From Rhizobiales bacterium CCH3-A5 (lineage in GTDB: Bacteria > Pseudomonadota > Alphaproteobacteria > Rhizobiales > Beijerinckiaceae), in NCBI GenBank assembly GCA_001556025.1, contig LSIB01000044.1, positions 7,907 to 71,906 of the forward strand: DNA of 64,000 nt, given 5' to 3'. The notes under the pieces were generated by a model. It was not told where the DNA came from and did not search any database. It saw only the letters and a list, made by a program, of their open reading frames with translations. Numbering within the stretch: position 1 is the first letter of the stretch; the number at the start of each line of letters is the position of its first letter. Positions 18,607 through 31,730 of the stretch are shown here, in pieces. The position numbers and the translations under genes are program-made.

Positions 18607-19389
18607 ATGTTGCAAGGCAAGACGGCCGTCGTCACGGGCTCGACCTCCGGCATCGGGCTCGCCATTGCGCGCGCTTATGCCAGCGAGGGCGCCAACATCG
18701 TCATCAACGGCTTCGGCAAGCCAGACGAGATCGAAGCCGAGCGCGCCGGCATCGAGGCCGATTTCGGCGTGATCGCCCGCTACAGCTCCGCCGACATGGC
18801 CCATGGCGGCGCGATCGCGGCCATGATCGAACAGGCCGAGAGCGAGTTCGGCTCGGTCGATATTCTGGTCAACAACGCCGGCATCCAGTTCGTCTCGGCC
18901 ATCGAGGAGTTCCCGGTCGAGAAATGGGACGCGATCATCGCGATCAATCTCTCGGCTGCCTTCCATTCGATCCGTGCCGCGCTGCCGGGCATGAAAGCGC
19001 GGAAGTTCGGCCGCATCATCAATACGGCCTCCGCGCATGCGCTGGTCGCCTCGCCGTTCAAGTCGGCTTACGTCGCCGCCAAGCACGGCATCGCCGGCCT
19101 GACCAAGACGGTGGCGCTGGAAGCCGCGACCTTCGGCGTGACGGTCAACGCCATCTGCCCCGGCTATGTCTGGACACCATTGGTCGAGAAGCAGGTTCCC
19201 GAGACCATGGCGGCGCGCGGGCTCACCAGGGAACAGGTCATCGAGGACGTGCTGCTGCACGCCCAGCCGACCAAGCAGTTCGTCACATCCGAAGAGGTGG
19301 CGGCGCTGGCGGTGTTTCTGGCCTCGGACGCCGCGAAGTCGATCACCGGGGTGATCCTGCCGATCGATGGCGGCTGGACCGCGCAGTGA
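18607..19389 (+). CDS. bdhA: D-3-hydroxybutyrate dehydrogenase
   Basis: A 260-aa short-chain dehydrogenase that interconverts 3-hydroxybutyrate and acetoacetate with NAD. The motifs are TGSTSGIG (cofactor loop), NNAGIQF, catalytic Ser in TASAHALVASPFKSAY, and YVAAKHG (Tyr-Lys). The VNAICPGYVWTPLVEKQ segment and the C-terminal GVILPIDGGWTAQ are typical of BdhA. Acetoacetate decarboxylase begins 13 bp after its stop, and patatin is divergent, so the group handles ketone bodies and storage polymer. Confidence 0.95.
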   Translation: MLQGKTAVVTGSTSGIGLAIARAYASEGANIVINGFGKPDEIEAERAGIEADFGVIARYSSADMAHGGAIAAMIEQAESEFGSVDILVNNAGIQFVSAIEEFPVEKWDAIIAINLSAAFHSIRAALPGMKARKFGRIINTASAHALVASPFKSAYVAAKHGIAGLTKTVALEAATFGVTVNAICPGYVWTPLVEKQVPETMAARGLTREQVIEDVLLHAQPTKQFVTSEEVAALAVFLASDAAKSITGVILPIDGGWTAQ

Positions 19390-19402
19390 CGGGAGAAGCG
19401 CC

Positions 19403-20149
19403 ATGAACCGCAAGGACATCCTCGATCTGCCCTCGATGCCGCTCGCCGGCCCAAGCTATCCGGCCGGGCCGTACCGCTTCATCGACCGCGAATACATGAT
19501 CATCAGCTACGAGACCGACCCGGAGTTGATCCGCCATCACCTTCCCGAGCCGCTGATGCCGATCGCGCAGCCGGTGGTGCATTATGAATGGATCAAGATG
19601 CCCGATTCATCGGGCTTCGGCAGCTATACCGAGACCGGTATCGTCATCCCCTGCCTGTTCGGCGAGGAGGAGGTCAATTTCGTCTCGCAGATGTATCTCG
19701 ACATCGAGCCGCCCATCTCGGCCGGGCGAGAGATCTGGGGGTTCCCCAAGAAATACGCCCATCCCAAACTGGAGACGGTGAAGGACACGCTGACGGGCAC
19801 GCTCGAATATGCCGGCCAGCAGGTCGCCATGGGCACGATGGGCTACAAGCATGAGAGCCTGGCCGGCAACGGCGTGAAGACCACCGCCATGCTCTCGAAG
19901 ACTCAAGTCAACCTCAAGATCATCCCCGGCGTCGATGGCGAGCCGGAGATCTGCCAGCTCGTCGCGTTGAACCTGACCGACATCACGGTGAAAGGCTCGT
20001 GGATCGGGCCGGGCCGGCTCCATCTGGTCCCGCATGTCAACGCACCTGTCGCCGATTTGCCGGTGCGCCGGGTGCTCGGCGCGCACCACTTCATCGCCGA
20101 CCTGACCCTGCCGTTTGGGCGAAAGATCCACGATTACATGAAGGGGTGA
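19403..20149 (+). CDS. adc: Acetoacetate decarboxylase
   Basis: A 248-aa enzyme converting acetoacetate to acetone and CO2 through a Lys Schiff base. The catalytic lysine region GREIWGFPKKYAHPK and the glutamates of EEVNFVSQMYLDIEPP are present. It starts 13 bp after bdhA, preceded by GGGAGAAG, and is clearly in the same transcript. Together, BdhA and this enzyme would channel 3-hydroxybutyrate to acetone. A palindromic repeat (20153-20228) follows the stop. Confidence 0.94.
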   Translation: MNRKDILDLPSMPLAGPSYPAGPYRFIDREYMIISYETDPELIRHHLPEPLMPIAQPVVHYEWIKMPDSSGFGSYTETGIVIPCLFGEEEVNFVSQMYLDIEPPISAGREIWGFPKKYAHPKLETVKDTLTGTLEYAGQQVAMGTMGYKHESLAGNGVKTTAMLSKTQVNLKIIPGVDGEPEICQLVALNLTDITVKGSWIGPGRLHLVPHVNAPVADLPVRRVLGAHHFIADLTLPFGRKIHDYMKG

Positions 20150-20152
20150 CGT

Positions 20153-20228
20153 CGTCTTTGCGAGCGTAGCGAAGCAATCCAAAGGTAGCGCGAACCTCTG
20201 GATTGCTTCGCTTCGCTCGCAAAGACGG
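20153..20228. repeat. Palindromic intergenic repeat, copy 1
   Basis: Imperfect inverted repeat with arms of about 33 nt built on TTGCGAGCG-AGCGAAGCAATCC. It lies between the stops of convergent adc and recQ. The same element, with perfect 30-nt arms, recurs at 33342-33420, so this is a dispersed REP-like family that may also terminate transcription. Confidence 0.85.
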
Positions 20229-20238
20229 CAAGAGGCTC

Positions 20239-22074
20239 CTACCCCTCAAACCCCGCGATCGCTTCCAGAAACGCCTCGCCATATTGCGCGAGCTTGCGCT
20301 CGCCGACGCCCTCGATCGCGCGCATCGCGTCGAGCGCCATCGGCCGCTCGCGCGCCATCGCGATCAGCGTGCGGTCGGTGAAGATGATATAGGCCGCGAC
20401 GCCTTCCTCCCGAGCGATCTGTAAGCGTAAGCGCCGAAGATGCTCGAACATCCCGGCCGTGCCCTCGTCGAGCCCGTCGGCGCGGGCGGCCTCGCGCATC
20501 GCGCGGCGCATCCTGATGCCGGCATGCGGATCGGCCCTGAGCGCGATCGGCTCGCGGCCGAGCAGAATCTCGTCGCCTTTTTCGGTTAGGCAGAAGCCGC
20601 CATGCTCGACGCTGGCCTCGGCCAGCGCGCCCGCCGCGAAGAGTTTTCGCGCCAGCGCGGTCCAGGCGCTTTTGGGTTTGTCCTTTCCGACGCCGAAGGT
20701 TTTCAGGCCGTCATGGTTCTGGCGGCGGATCGCGTCGGTCACCGTGCCGGTCAGGATGTCGGCGAGATGGGCCGCCCCGAAACGCTGGCCCGAGCGCGCC
20801 ACCGCCGAGAGCAGCTTTCGCGCATCGAGCGTCGCGTCGGTGAGTTGGGTGTCGCCGCCGCAGAGGTCGCAGCGGAGCGGCGCGTTTCCGTGTTTGCAGC
20901 TTTCGGCTTCCTCGCCAAAATAGGAGAGTAGCGCGCTCCTGCGGCAGAGCGCCGATTCGCACAGATCGATCATGGCGTTGAGCCGCTTGTGCTCGATGCG
21001 CCGGCGCTCGTCGTCGATCGCCTTCTCGTCGATCTGGCGGCGGCGCAGCGCCATGTCCTCGATGCCGTAAAGCGTCAGCGTGTCGGCGGGTAGCCCGTCC
21101 CGTCCGGCGCGGCCGATCTCCTGATAGTAGCTCTCGATCGAGCCCGGCATGTCGGCATGGACGACGAAACGGACATCGGGCTTGTTGATGCCCATGCCGA
21201 AAGCGATCGTGGCGCAGACCACGACGCCGTCCTCCTGCAGGAAGACGTCCTGGTTGCGGTTGCGCACGCCCTGCTCCATGCCGGCGTGATAGGGGAGGGC
21301 GTTGTATCCCTTCTCGCGCAAACCTTCGGCGAGCCGCTCGGTGCGGCCGCGCGAGGAGCAGTAGACGATGCCTGAGCCGCCGCGATGCCGGGTCAGGAAA
21401 TCGGCGATCTGCCGGCGCGGCTGGTCTTTTGGTGCGAAGGCGAGCTTGAGGTTGGGCCGGTCAAAGGAATGCACCACAAGATGCGGCGGCTGCGGAAAAA
21501 GCTGCTGGGCGATGTCGGCCTGCGTCTGCCGGTCGGCCGTGGCGGTCAGCGCCGTCACCGGCACGCCGCCCAGCGCCTCGCGTGTTTTGGCGAGCAGCCG
21601 GTATTCGGGCCGGAAATCATGGCCCCATTGCGAGACGCAATGCGCCTCGTCGATGGCGAGCCGCGTCACGCCGAGCCGGCGCAGGCGGCCGACCAGTCCC
21701 TCGCCCGAAAGCCGCTCGGGCGAGACGAAAAGCAGCCTGAGATCGCCGGCGTTCAGCTTGTCCCAGGCCTCCGTCGCCTCGCTCTCGCTGTTCATCGAAT
21801 TCAGCGAGGCCGCCGCGACGCCGGCCCGCGTCAACTGCCCGACCTGGTCGCGCATCAAGGCGATCAGCGGCGAGACGACCAGCGTCAGCCCGCCCGCGAC
21901 CAGCGCCGGAAGCTGGTAGCACATCGACTTGCCCGAGCCCGTCGGCATCACGGCGAAAACGTCGCGGCCAGCAAGCGCGGCCTCGATCACCTCCCATTGC
22001 CCAGGGCGGAAATCGTCATAGCCGAAGACGGATTTGAGGATCGCGCGGGCGTCTGATTCGCGGGGTGACGGCAT
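20239..22074 (-). CDS. recQ: ATP-dependent DNA helicase RecQ
   Basis: A 611-aa 3'-5' helicase of recombination and repair. The order is: motif 0 (DDFRPGQ), Walker A MPTGSGKSM, DEAH box AIDEAHCVSQWGHDFRPEY, motif VI EIGRAGRDG, a zinc-binding region with four Cys (CESALC, ESCKHG, CDLC), a winged helix, and a C-terminal HRDC domain (about 530-605). Length and motifs are typical of RecQ. Confidence 0.97.
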   Translation of the reverse strand: MPSPRESDARAILKSVFGYDDFRPGQWEVIEAALAGRDVFAVMPTGSGKSMCYQLPALVAGGLTLVVSPLIALMRDQVGQLTRAGVAAASLNSMNSESEATEAWDKLNAGDLRLLFVSPERLSGEGLVGRLRRLGVTRLAIDEAHCVSQWGHDFRPEYRLLAKTREALGGVPVTALTATADRQTQADIAQQLFPQPPHLVVHSFDRPNLKLAFAPKDQPRRQIADFLTRHRGGSGIVYCSSRGRTERLAEGLREKGYNALPYHAGMEQGVRNRNQDVFLQEDGVVVCATIAFGMGINKPDVRFVVHADMPGSIESYYQEIGRAGRDGLPADTLTLYGIEDMALRRRQIDEKAIDDERRRIEHKRLNAMIDLCESALCRRSALLSYFGEEAESCKHGNAPLRCDLCGGDTQLTDATLDARKLLSAVARSGQRFGAAHLADILTGTVTDAIRRQNHDGLKTFGVGKDKPKSAWTALARKLFAAGALAEASVEHGGFCLTEKGDEILLGREPIALRADPHAGIRMRRAMREAARADGLDEGTAGMFEHLRRLRLQIAREEGVAAYIIFTDRTLIAMARERPMALDAMRAIEGVGERKLAQYGEAFLEAIAGFEG

Positions 22075-22106
22075 GGCGAGGGTTTGCCGTATCCGTCGTC
22101 AGTTGA

Positions 22107-22544
22107 CTACCGCCGAGAGCTGAGGATTGCCCTTAATCTCGCAAAAGCTGCCCAAAGCACAAGGAGGCCGCAGGCAAACCTCAGATAGGCCGGCCAGTGT
22201 AAGGCATTATACGACGCGACTGCGTTCTGGGTCGGGTCGGTGCGGAGATAGCGGATCTGGACCGCGCTACCGACGTCCGGCTTGGAGAAATATTGGTCAT
22301 CCTCCGCCATCCGGCTTGGCCCAGTGTACATGCGGTCGGTGTTATCCGGCGTAGAGAACTTGTATTTTACATTCCAAAGCGGCCCGCCACGGTTTTGAAA
22401 TGCTGACGTGATCTGCGCAGTGGCAAGGCTCGAGTTTGCATGAAAGGCGTTCTCATCGCGGATCAGATTGGCTCCATGCCCGATCAGGGCGATCGCAACC
22501 GCCAGCAACAAAGCTGCAAACCATACGCGCGGGTCTGAAAGCAC
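22107..22544 (-). CDS. DUF3592-like membrane protein
   Basis: A 145-aa protein with an N-terminal and a C-terminal transmembrane helix flanking a small extracytoplasmic domain (LATAQITSAFQ, VGSAVQIRYLRTDPTQNAV), which is the DUF3592 layout. The start is GTG 22544 with AGGA upstream, only 3 bp after the LysE stop, so it is probably the second gene of that transcript. Its base composition is somewhat less GC-rich than its neighbours. Function unknown. Confidence 0.7.
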   Translation of the reverse strand: MLSDPRVWFAALLLAVAIALIGHGANLIRDENAFHANSSLATAQITSAFQNRGGPLWNVKYKFSTPDNTDRMYTGPSRMAEDDQYFSKPDVGSAVQIRYLRTDPTQNAVASYNALHWPAYLRFACGLLVLWAAFARLRAILSSRR

Positions 22545-22547
22545 CGC

Positions 22548-23162
22548 CTATCCTCGCGCCGCGATTGCCGCCGCCGCGCCCGCCATCACCCCGCCCGTCA
22601 GGCGGTTGATCCGGCGCATGGCGCGCGGGCTCGCGACCAGCCTGCGCGCCCTGTCGGCCATGTAGGCGTAGGCCAGCATGGTCGAGCCGATGATCACCGT
22701 CAGCAGCAGCGCGATCTCGGCGAAGACCAGCGGCGTCACCGCGTCGAGATCGACCACCAGCGGCAGGATCGACAGGAAGAACACCATTACCTTCGGGTTG
22801 CCGAGCGTCAGCGCGACGCCGCCGATGAAGAGCCGGACGCCGTCCCCCTTCGCCTGCGGGGCCTCGCGCAGCGCTTCCGCAGGCGCGGTCCAGAGCTTCC
22901 AGGCAAGGTAGAGCAGATAGGCGCAGCCGGCATATTTGATCGCGACGAAGAGGCCGTGGAAGCCCTGCATCAGCACGGCCAGCCCAAGCGCCGTGCAGGA
23001 GAACCAGATCAGGTCGCCAAAGACGATGCCCGCCGCGAAGGGCAGCGAGCGCCGGAATCCGCCCGACAGCGCGCGCGCGGCCAGCGCCGCCACAGCCGGC
23101 CCCGGCGAGGCCACGGCGAGGAAATAGACGCCTGCGAAAACCAGAAGTCCCGCCAGATCCAT
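22548..23162 (-). CDS. LysE/RhtB-family amino acid exporter
   Basis: A 204-aa inner-membrane exporter with about six helices. The conserved N-terminal SPGPAVAALAARALSGG motif and the middle GNPKVMVFFLSILP motif identify LysE/RhtB. ATG 23162 starts directly at the first helix; the in-frame extension to 23228 is unconserved. The substrate is unknown; amino acids or homoserine lactones are the family precedents. The DUF3592 gene follows after 3 bp. Confidence 0.9.
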   Translation of the reverse strand: MDLAGLLVFAGVYFLAVASPGPAVAALAARALSGGFRRSLPFAAGIVFGDLIWFSCTALGLAVLMQGFHGLFVAIKYAGCAYLLYLAWKLWTAPAEALREAPQAKGDGVRLFIGGVALTLGNPKVMVFFLSILPLVVDLDAVTPLVFAEIALLLTVIIGSTMLAYAYMADRARRLVASPRAMRRINRLTGGVMAGAAAAIAARG

Positions 23163-23300
23163 CGTGTCGTGCCTTGCCGCATGCGCCTCAACGACCTGAC
23201 GATACAGGCTGGACATGGCTCGCGCCACAGGCCCGATCGGCCATGTGCGGGGCTAGGAAAACCGGATGGCGGATTTTTGCGCCGGGGGTCGGAACAGCCG

Positions 23301-23325
23301 GGAACTTTCGCCGGGCGATCCGGTT
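23301..23325 (+). promoter_or_regulatory. EcfG-like promoter of the CsbD gene
   Basis: Plus strand: GGAAC, 16 bp, GGTT, about 54 bp before ATG 23379. It has the same GGTT variant as the phyR side of the 4703-4729 element. Confidence 0.6.
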
Positions 23326-23378
23326 GTTCGGGCACCAGCCGCAAGGGCGGCACGACATTCAAGGAAGGGATAGCTCCG

Positions 23379-23570
23379 ATGGGCAGCACGATGGACAAGG
23401 TCAAGGGTCTGGCCAATGAGGCCGCCGGCAACGTCAAGCAGGCCGCCGGCAAGGCCCTGAACAAGCCCGGTCTCGAGGCCGAAGGCATCGCGCAGGAGCG
23501 CAAGGGCGAGGCCCAGCAGATGGTCGGCAAGGGCAAGGACGCCGTCAAGAAGGTGATCGACAAGGCCTGA
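23379..23570 (+). CDS. CsbD-family stress protein
   Basis: A 63-aa hydrophilic protein of the CsbD/YjbJ family (MDKVKGLANEAAGNVKQAAG, then KGEAQQMVGKGKDAVKK), probably a cytoplasmic helical or disordered stress protein. CsbD genes are classic targets of general stress sigma factors. GGAAGGGA precedes the ATG. An EcfG-like promoter lies upstream and a strong terminator downstream, making a compact single-gene unit. Molecular function is unknown for the family. Confidence 0.92.
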   Translation: MGSTMDKVKGLANEAAGNVKQAAGKALNKPGLEAEGIAQERKGEAQQMVGKGKDAVKKVIDKA

Positions 23571-23594
23571 TTTCGGTCAGAGCTACGATCAAGA

Positions 23595-23626
23595 AGCGGG
23601 TCGCCCAAAAGCGGCCCGCTTTTTTT
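23595..23626 (+). terminator. Rho-independent terminator of the CsbD gene
   Basis: A 10-bp stem (23595-23604 with 23611-23620, one G-U pair), loop CCAAAA, then a run of T. It lies 24 bp after the stop. Confidence 0.85.
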
Positions 23627-23648
23627 CGTTTTGGCACGGAATCACGAC

Positions 23649-23693
23649 GTCGTCCCGGAGCGGCGCGGCCTTTGGCCGCTTGTCCGGGATGAC
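23649..23693. repeat. REP-like palindrome downstream of dnaJ
   Basis: Arms GTCGTCCCGGA and TCCGGGATGAC flank an inner GC-rich hairpin (CGGCC/GGCCG). It lies between the csbD terminator and the dnaJ stop, and resembles the GTCATCCCGG-type intergenic repeats of Rhizobiales. Confidence 0.6.
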
Positions 23694-23719
23694 CTGGAGA
23701 GTCGGCCCAGCGGGTTGCC

Positions 23720-24847
23720 TCACGCCGCCCCGCCGAGCCCGCCCAGAAAGTCCTTCACCCGGCCAAAGAAGCCCGCCGATTCCGGATGGGTCGACTGTGA
23801 ACTCTCGCGCTCGAATTCGAGCAGCAGTTCGCGCTGCCGGGCGGTGAGCTTCTGCGGCGTCTCGATCAGCACCTGGATGTAGAGATCGCCGAACTCGCGC
23901 GAGCGCAGCACGCTCATGCCCTTGCCCTTCAACCGGAACTGCTTGCCGGTCTGCGTGCCCTCGGGGATCTTCACCCGCGCCTGCTCACCGGTCAGCGTCG
24001 GAACCTCGATCTCGCCGCCAAGCGCGGCCGCGGTCAGTCCCAGCGGCACGCGGCAGAACAGATCGGCCCCGTCGCGCTGGAAGATCGCGTGCGGCTTGAT
24101 CGAGAGGAAGATGTAGAGGTCGCCAGCCGGTCCGCCGCGCAATCCCGCCTCGCCCTCGCCGGCAAGCCTGATCCGCGTGCCGTCCTCGACGCCGGCGGGG
24201 ATCGTCACCGAGAGCGTGCGCTCGCGCGTGACGCGGCCCGCGCCCGAGCAGGTCTTGCACGGGTCGTCGATGATCTCGCCGCGCCCGTTGCAGCTCGGGC
24301 AGGTCCGCTCGATCGAAAAGAAGCCCTGATTGGCGCGGACCCTTCCATGGCCGCCGCAGGTCGGGCAGCCGCGCGATTTCGAGCCGGGCTTCGCGCCCGA
24401 GCCCGAGCAGGTCTCGCAGGAGACTGAGGTCGGCACGCGGATCGAGGCGCTCTTGCCGGCATAGGCCTCTTCGAGCCCGATCTCGAGATTGTAGCGCAGG
24501 TCGGCCCCGCGCTCGCGCCCGTTGGCGGCGCGCGGCCCGCGCCCGCGCGCATCGCCGAAGAACGAATCGAAGATGTCCGACATGAAGTCGGAGAATTCCG
24601 GCCCCTGCTGGCCGCCGCCCTGCTCGAAGGCCTGATGGCCGTAGCGGTCATAGGCCCCGCGCTTCTGCCCGTCCGACAGCACCTGATAGGCCTCGTTCAA
24701 CTCCTTGAACTTGGCCTCGGCCGCCTTGTCGCCGGGGTTCCGGTCGGGGTGGCAGGTCATGGCAAGCTTGCGGAAGGCGCTCTTGAGCTCCGCATCGCTG
24801 GCCGTCTTGGCGACGCCGAGGATTTCGTAATAGTCGCGCTTGGACAT
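23720..24847 (-). CDS. dnaJ: Chaperone protein DnaJ
   Basis: A 375-aa co-chaperone that stimulates DnaK ATPase. The J domain (1-70) carries HPD in [12 protein letters not shown] Gly/Phe-rich linker follows, then four CxxCxGxG zinc motifs ([32 protein letters not shown]) and the C-terminal substrate-binding domain. ATG 24847 begins the J domain; longer in-frame starts are spurious. It lies downstream of dnaK, separated by 150 bp containing a palindromic repeat. Confidence 0.98.
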   Translation of the reverse strand: MSKRDYYEILGVAKTASDAELKSAFRKLAMTCHPDRNPGDKAAEAKFKELNEAYQVLSDGQKRGAYDRYGHQAFEQGGGQQGPEFSDFMSDIFDSFFGDARGRGPRAANGRERGADLRYNLEIGLEEAYAGKSASIRVPTSVSCETCSGSGAKPGSKSRGCPTCGGHGRVRANQGFFSIERTCPSCNGRGEIIDDPCKTCSGAGRVTRERTLSVTIPAGVEDGTRIRLAGEGEAGLRGGPAGDLYIFLSIKPHAIFQRDGADLFCRVPLGLTAAALGGEIEVPTLTGEQARVKIPEGTQTGKQFRLKGKGMSVLRSREFGDLYIQVLIETPQKLTARQRELLLEFERESSQSTHPESAGFFGRVKDFLGGLGGAA

Positions 24848-24947
24848 CAAACAGCCCCTTCGCCCGTCCCGCGCCATCGTCGGGCATACCCGGCGATCCT
24901 CCGCAGGAGAACGAGAATCTTGGATTACGACGCCATCCCGTAACGCA

Positions 24948-24970
24948 ATGGCCGGGTCAAGCCCGGCCAT
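24948..24970. repeat. REP-like palindrome between dnaK and dnaJ
   Basis: ATGGCCGGG, TCAAG, CCCGGCCAT: a perfect 9-bp inverted repeat of a type common in Rhizobiales intergenic DNA. It may separate dnaJ from dnaK transcription or stabilise the dnaK message. Confidence 0.6.
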
Positions 24971-24997
24971 GACGTCGTCGGTTTAGGCAGAGCGCTC

Positions 24998-26914
<1,917 letters not shown>

Positions 26915-27056
26915 GGAGGGGATCCCTTTGAGTTGAGCAGATCGCCGGCCGGCGGCTGACTCGCCGCCTTCCGGCCCATGGACCGGCCCGCACCCACGAA
27001 GCGGCGAGCGAAACCGGCATTCCACGTCTGGCGGCCGGTCGGGCCGCCGCTTGGCG

Positions 27057-27089
27057 CGTATATAGGGAGGGGGTTCCCCCCCTTGCAAG
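27057..27089 (-). promoter_or_regulatory. Candidate RpoH (sigma-32) promoter of dnaK
   Basis: Minus strand: CTTG, 19 bp, CCTATATACG. The -10 matches the alphaproteobacterial heat-shock form CYTATNTNNG exactly, while the spacer is 1-2 bp longer than usual. The rest of the 26915-27218 gap holds a tandem 12-bp direct repeat (27085-27096 and 27099-27110) and a small hairpin (27112-27128), and no gene. Confidence 0.5.
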
Positions 27090-27218
27090 ACATTCAGGGC
27101 AAGACATTCAAGCCGATTAAGAATCGGCCTGAAGGTTCGCCCGGGCCCGGAGCCGTCTCCGGCGCATTCCTGATGTTGTGTTGCGTCTGTGCCCTTGCGC
27201 GCGGATGCATGACATTTC

Positions 27219-28148
27219 ATGCAAGGGCGAACATCCCCTGTTCAGGGTCGCGTCTTGAACCGCTCGCTGCGTCGAATAACTCGCCTGGCTCTCGGCCTCG
27301 CCGTGCTGGCCTTCGCCGGCCAGGCGATGCGTGCCTCGGCCCAGCCGCTGCAACTGCCTGGCGCCCAGCCCTTCAACCCGGCCGGCGCCCAGCAGAGTGC
27401 GCCGCCCGGCGCTGCAGCGGGCCCGGCGACGCCGCGCCCGCCCTCCATGCCGGCGATCAGGGTGGCGGGCGAGGAGGCGATCCTCGGGCGCACGCTGCGG
27501 CGCAATGGCGGGCTTGGCGAAGCGACCTTCGAGAAGACCGCGACTGGCCATGGTCTGAAGCTCAACGTCCAGGGCTTCCAGTCCGAGAATTTGACCGAGC
27601 CCTGTGCGGTCTCCTTTGGCGAGACGCCCGTGCCCGTGACGGCCATGGGCCGCCCGGCCGGCGTGCCGCGCTACAAGCTCGAGGCTGCAGCTTGCCCGAT
27701 CGTCTTCGATGTGCTGGACGGCGCCTTCCTCGTGGTCGAGCCGACGCAGCCCTGCCTCGTCGAGGCCGCGCAATGCCGCATCGACCCGCGCGGCCTGTGG
27801 GGCCCCGATTCACGGACGCTGCCGTCGCGCGCCAAGGAAATCGAGACCGCGCGCGGCGCGGCCGAGCGCGCCGTGCGCGAGGGCTACCGGGCCCTGACCG
27901 CCAAGGCCGACGCGGTCGACCAGCGTTCGATCGCGCGCGAGCAGGCCGGCTTCTCGGCCGAGCGGGAACTGATCTGCCGCGATTTCCAGCGCGAGGGCCA
28001 GATCGGCTTCTGCGGCGCGCGCATCACAGAGGCCCGGGCGGCCTCGATCCGGGCGCGGCTCGGCATCACGGACGCGCCCAAGCCTGCCGCGAGGCCGAGG
28101 CCGGCCGCGCCAAGGCCGGCCCCGTTACCGCTCGCGCCGACGCAGTAA
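27219..28148 (+). CDS. Secreted protein of unknown function
   Basis: A protein of about 297-309 aa. An N-terminal basic-hydrophobic segment ([17 protein letters not shown], ending AMRASAQ) is a probable signal peptide. A Pro/Ala/Gly-rich stretch follows, then a folded region with paired cysteines ([40 protein letters not shown]), a Glu/Arg/Ala helical region, a further C..C pair near 250-265, and a Pro/Ala tail. No family recognised. The start is uncertain: TTG 27255 gives a cleaner signal peptide than ATG 27219. It converges on thiE (3-bp gap). Confidence 0.75.
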   Translation: MQGRTSPVQGRVLNRSLRRITRLALGLAVLAFAGQAMRASAQPLQLPGAQPFNPAGAQQSAPPGAAAGPATPRPPSMPAIRVAGEEAILGRTLRRNGGLGEATFEKTATGHGLKLNVQGFQSENLTEPCAVSFGETPVPVTAMGRPAGVPRYKLEAAACPIVFDVLDGAFLVVEPTQPCLVEAAQCRIDPRGLWGPDSRTLPSRAKEIETARGAAERAVREGYRALTAKADAVDQRSIAREQAGFSAERELICRDFQREGQIGFCGARITEARAASIRARLGITDAPKPAARPRPAAPRPAPLPLAPTQ

Positions 28149-28151
28149 GAG

Positions 28152-28789
28152 TCAGCTTGGCCGCAACGCGGCGCGCAAGGCCCGCGTCGCCCCCTCGACA
28201 TCGTCGCTTGCGAACATCGCGCCGATGACCGCGACGCCGTCCGCGCCCGCCGCCATCACCGAGGCCGCGTTGCCGGTCGTGATGCCGGCGATCGCGCCGA
28301 TGGGCAGGTCGCCCAGCGCGGCGCGTGCCGCTTCACGCAGCGTGCGATACCCCTCGAGCCCGAGCGGCACATCGGCATTGTCCTTGTGCTGCGTGGCGAA
28401 GACGCCGCCGATGCAGGCATAATCGATGCGGGCGGAGGCCAGATAGGCCAATTCGCCCGCCTGCTTCAGCGTCGCGCCGATGATCGCGTCCTCGCCGAGA
28501 AGCCGGCGGGCGTCGGCAAGCTCCATGTCGTCGGCCCCGAGATGGACGCCTTCGGTTCCCGCCGCCAGTGCGACATCGATGCGGTCGTTGATCAGCAGCG
28601 GAACGCCCGTGCCGGCGAGCGCGGCGTGGATCGCCTTCGCCTCGCGCACCATCGCGCGGGTCGAGGCCTCCTTGGCGCGGTACTGGATCAGCGTCGCGCC
28701 GCCCTTGGCCGCCGCCGCCGCGAGATCGGCGAGCGAGCGCCCACGCGCGATCTGCGGATCGACGATGCCATAGAGCAGGATGTCGAGGG

Positions 28790-28793
<4 letters not shown>
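28152..28793 (-). CDS. thiE: Thiamine-phosphate synthase
   Basis: A 213-aa TIM-barrel enzyme that joins HMP-PP and thiazole phosphate to make thiamine monophosphate. Motifs include LIQYRAKEAS (binding the pyrimidine pyrophosphate), LINDRIDVALA, GVHLGADDMEL, YACIGGVFATQHK and GAIAGITTGNA. ATG 28793 overlaps the thiM stop (ATGA), so it is translationally coupled as the third gene of the thiCME operon under the TPP riboswitch. Confidence 0.94.
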
Positions 28794-31588
<2,795 letters not shown>

Positions 31589-31730
31589 TAGGCGCGATGG
31601 GCGCGGTGTGCAACCGGCAAAGGAGATGGCCGGGATGTGCATGCGGTCCTCGCAAGATCGTCACCCGCCCCCCGGCATGACGCAGCCCAAACTTTGTGCC
31701 ACATGGGACCATCGGCATTTGGAGACGGAC

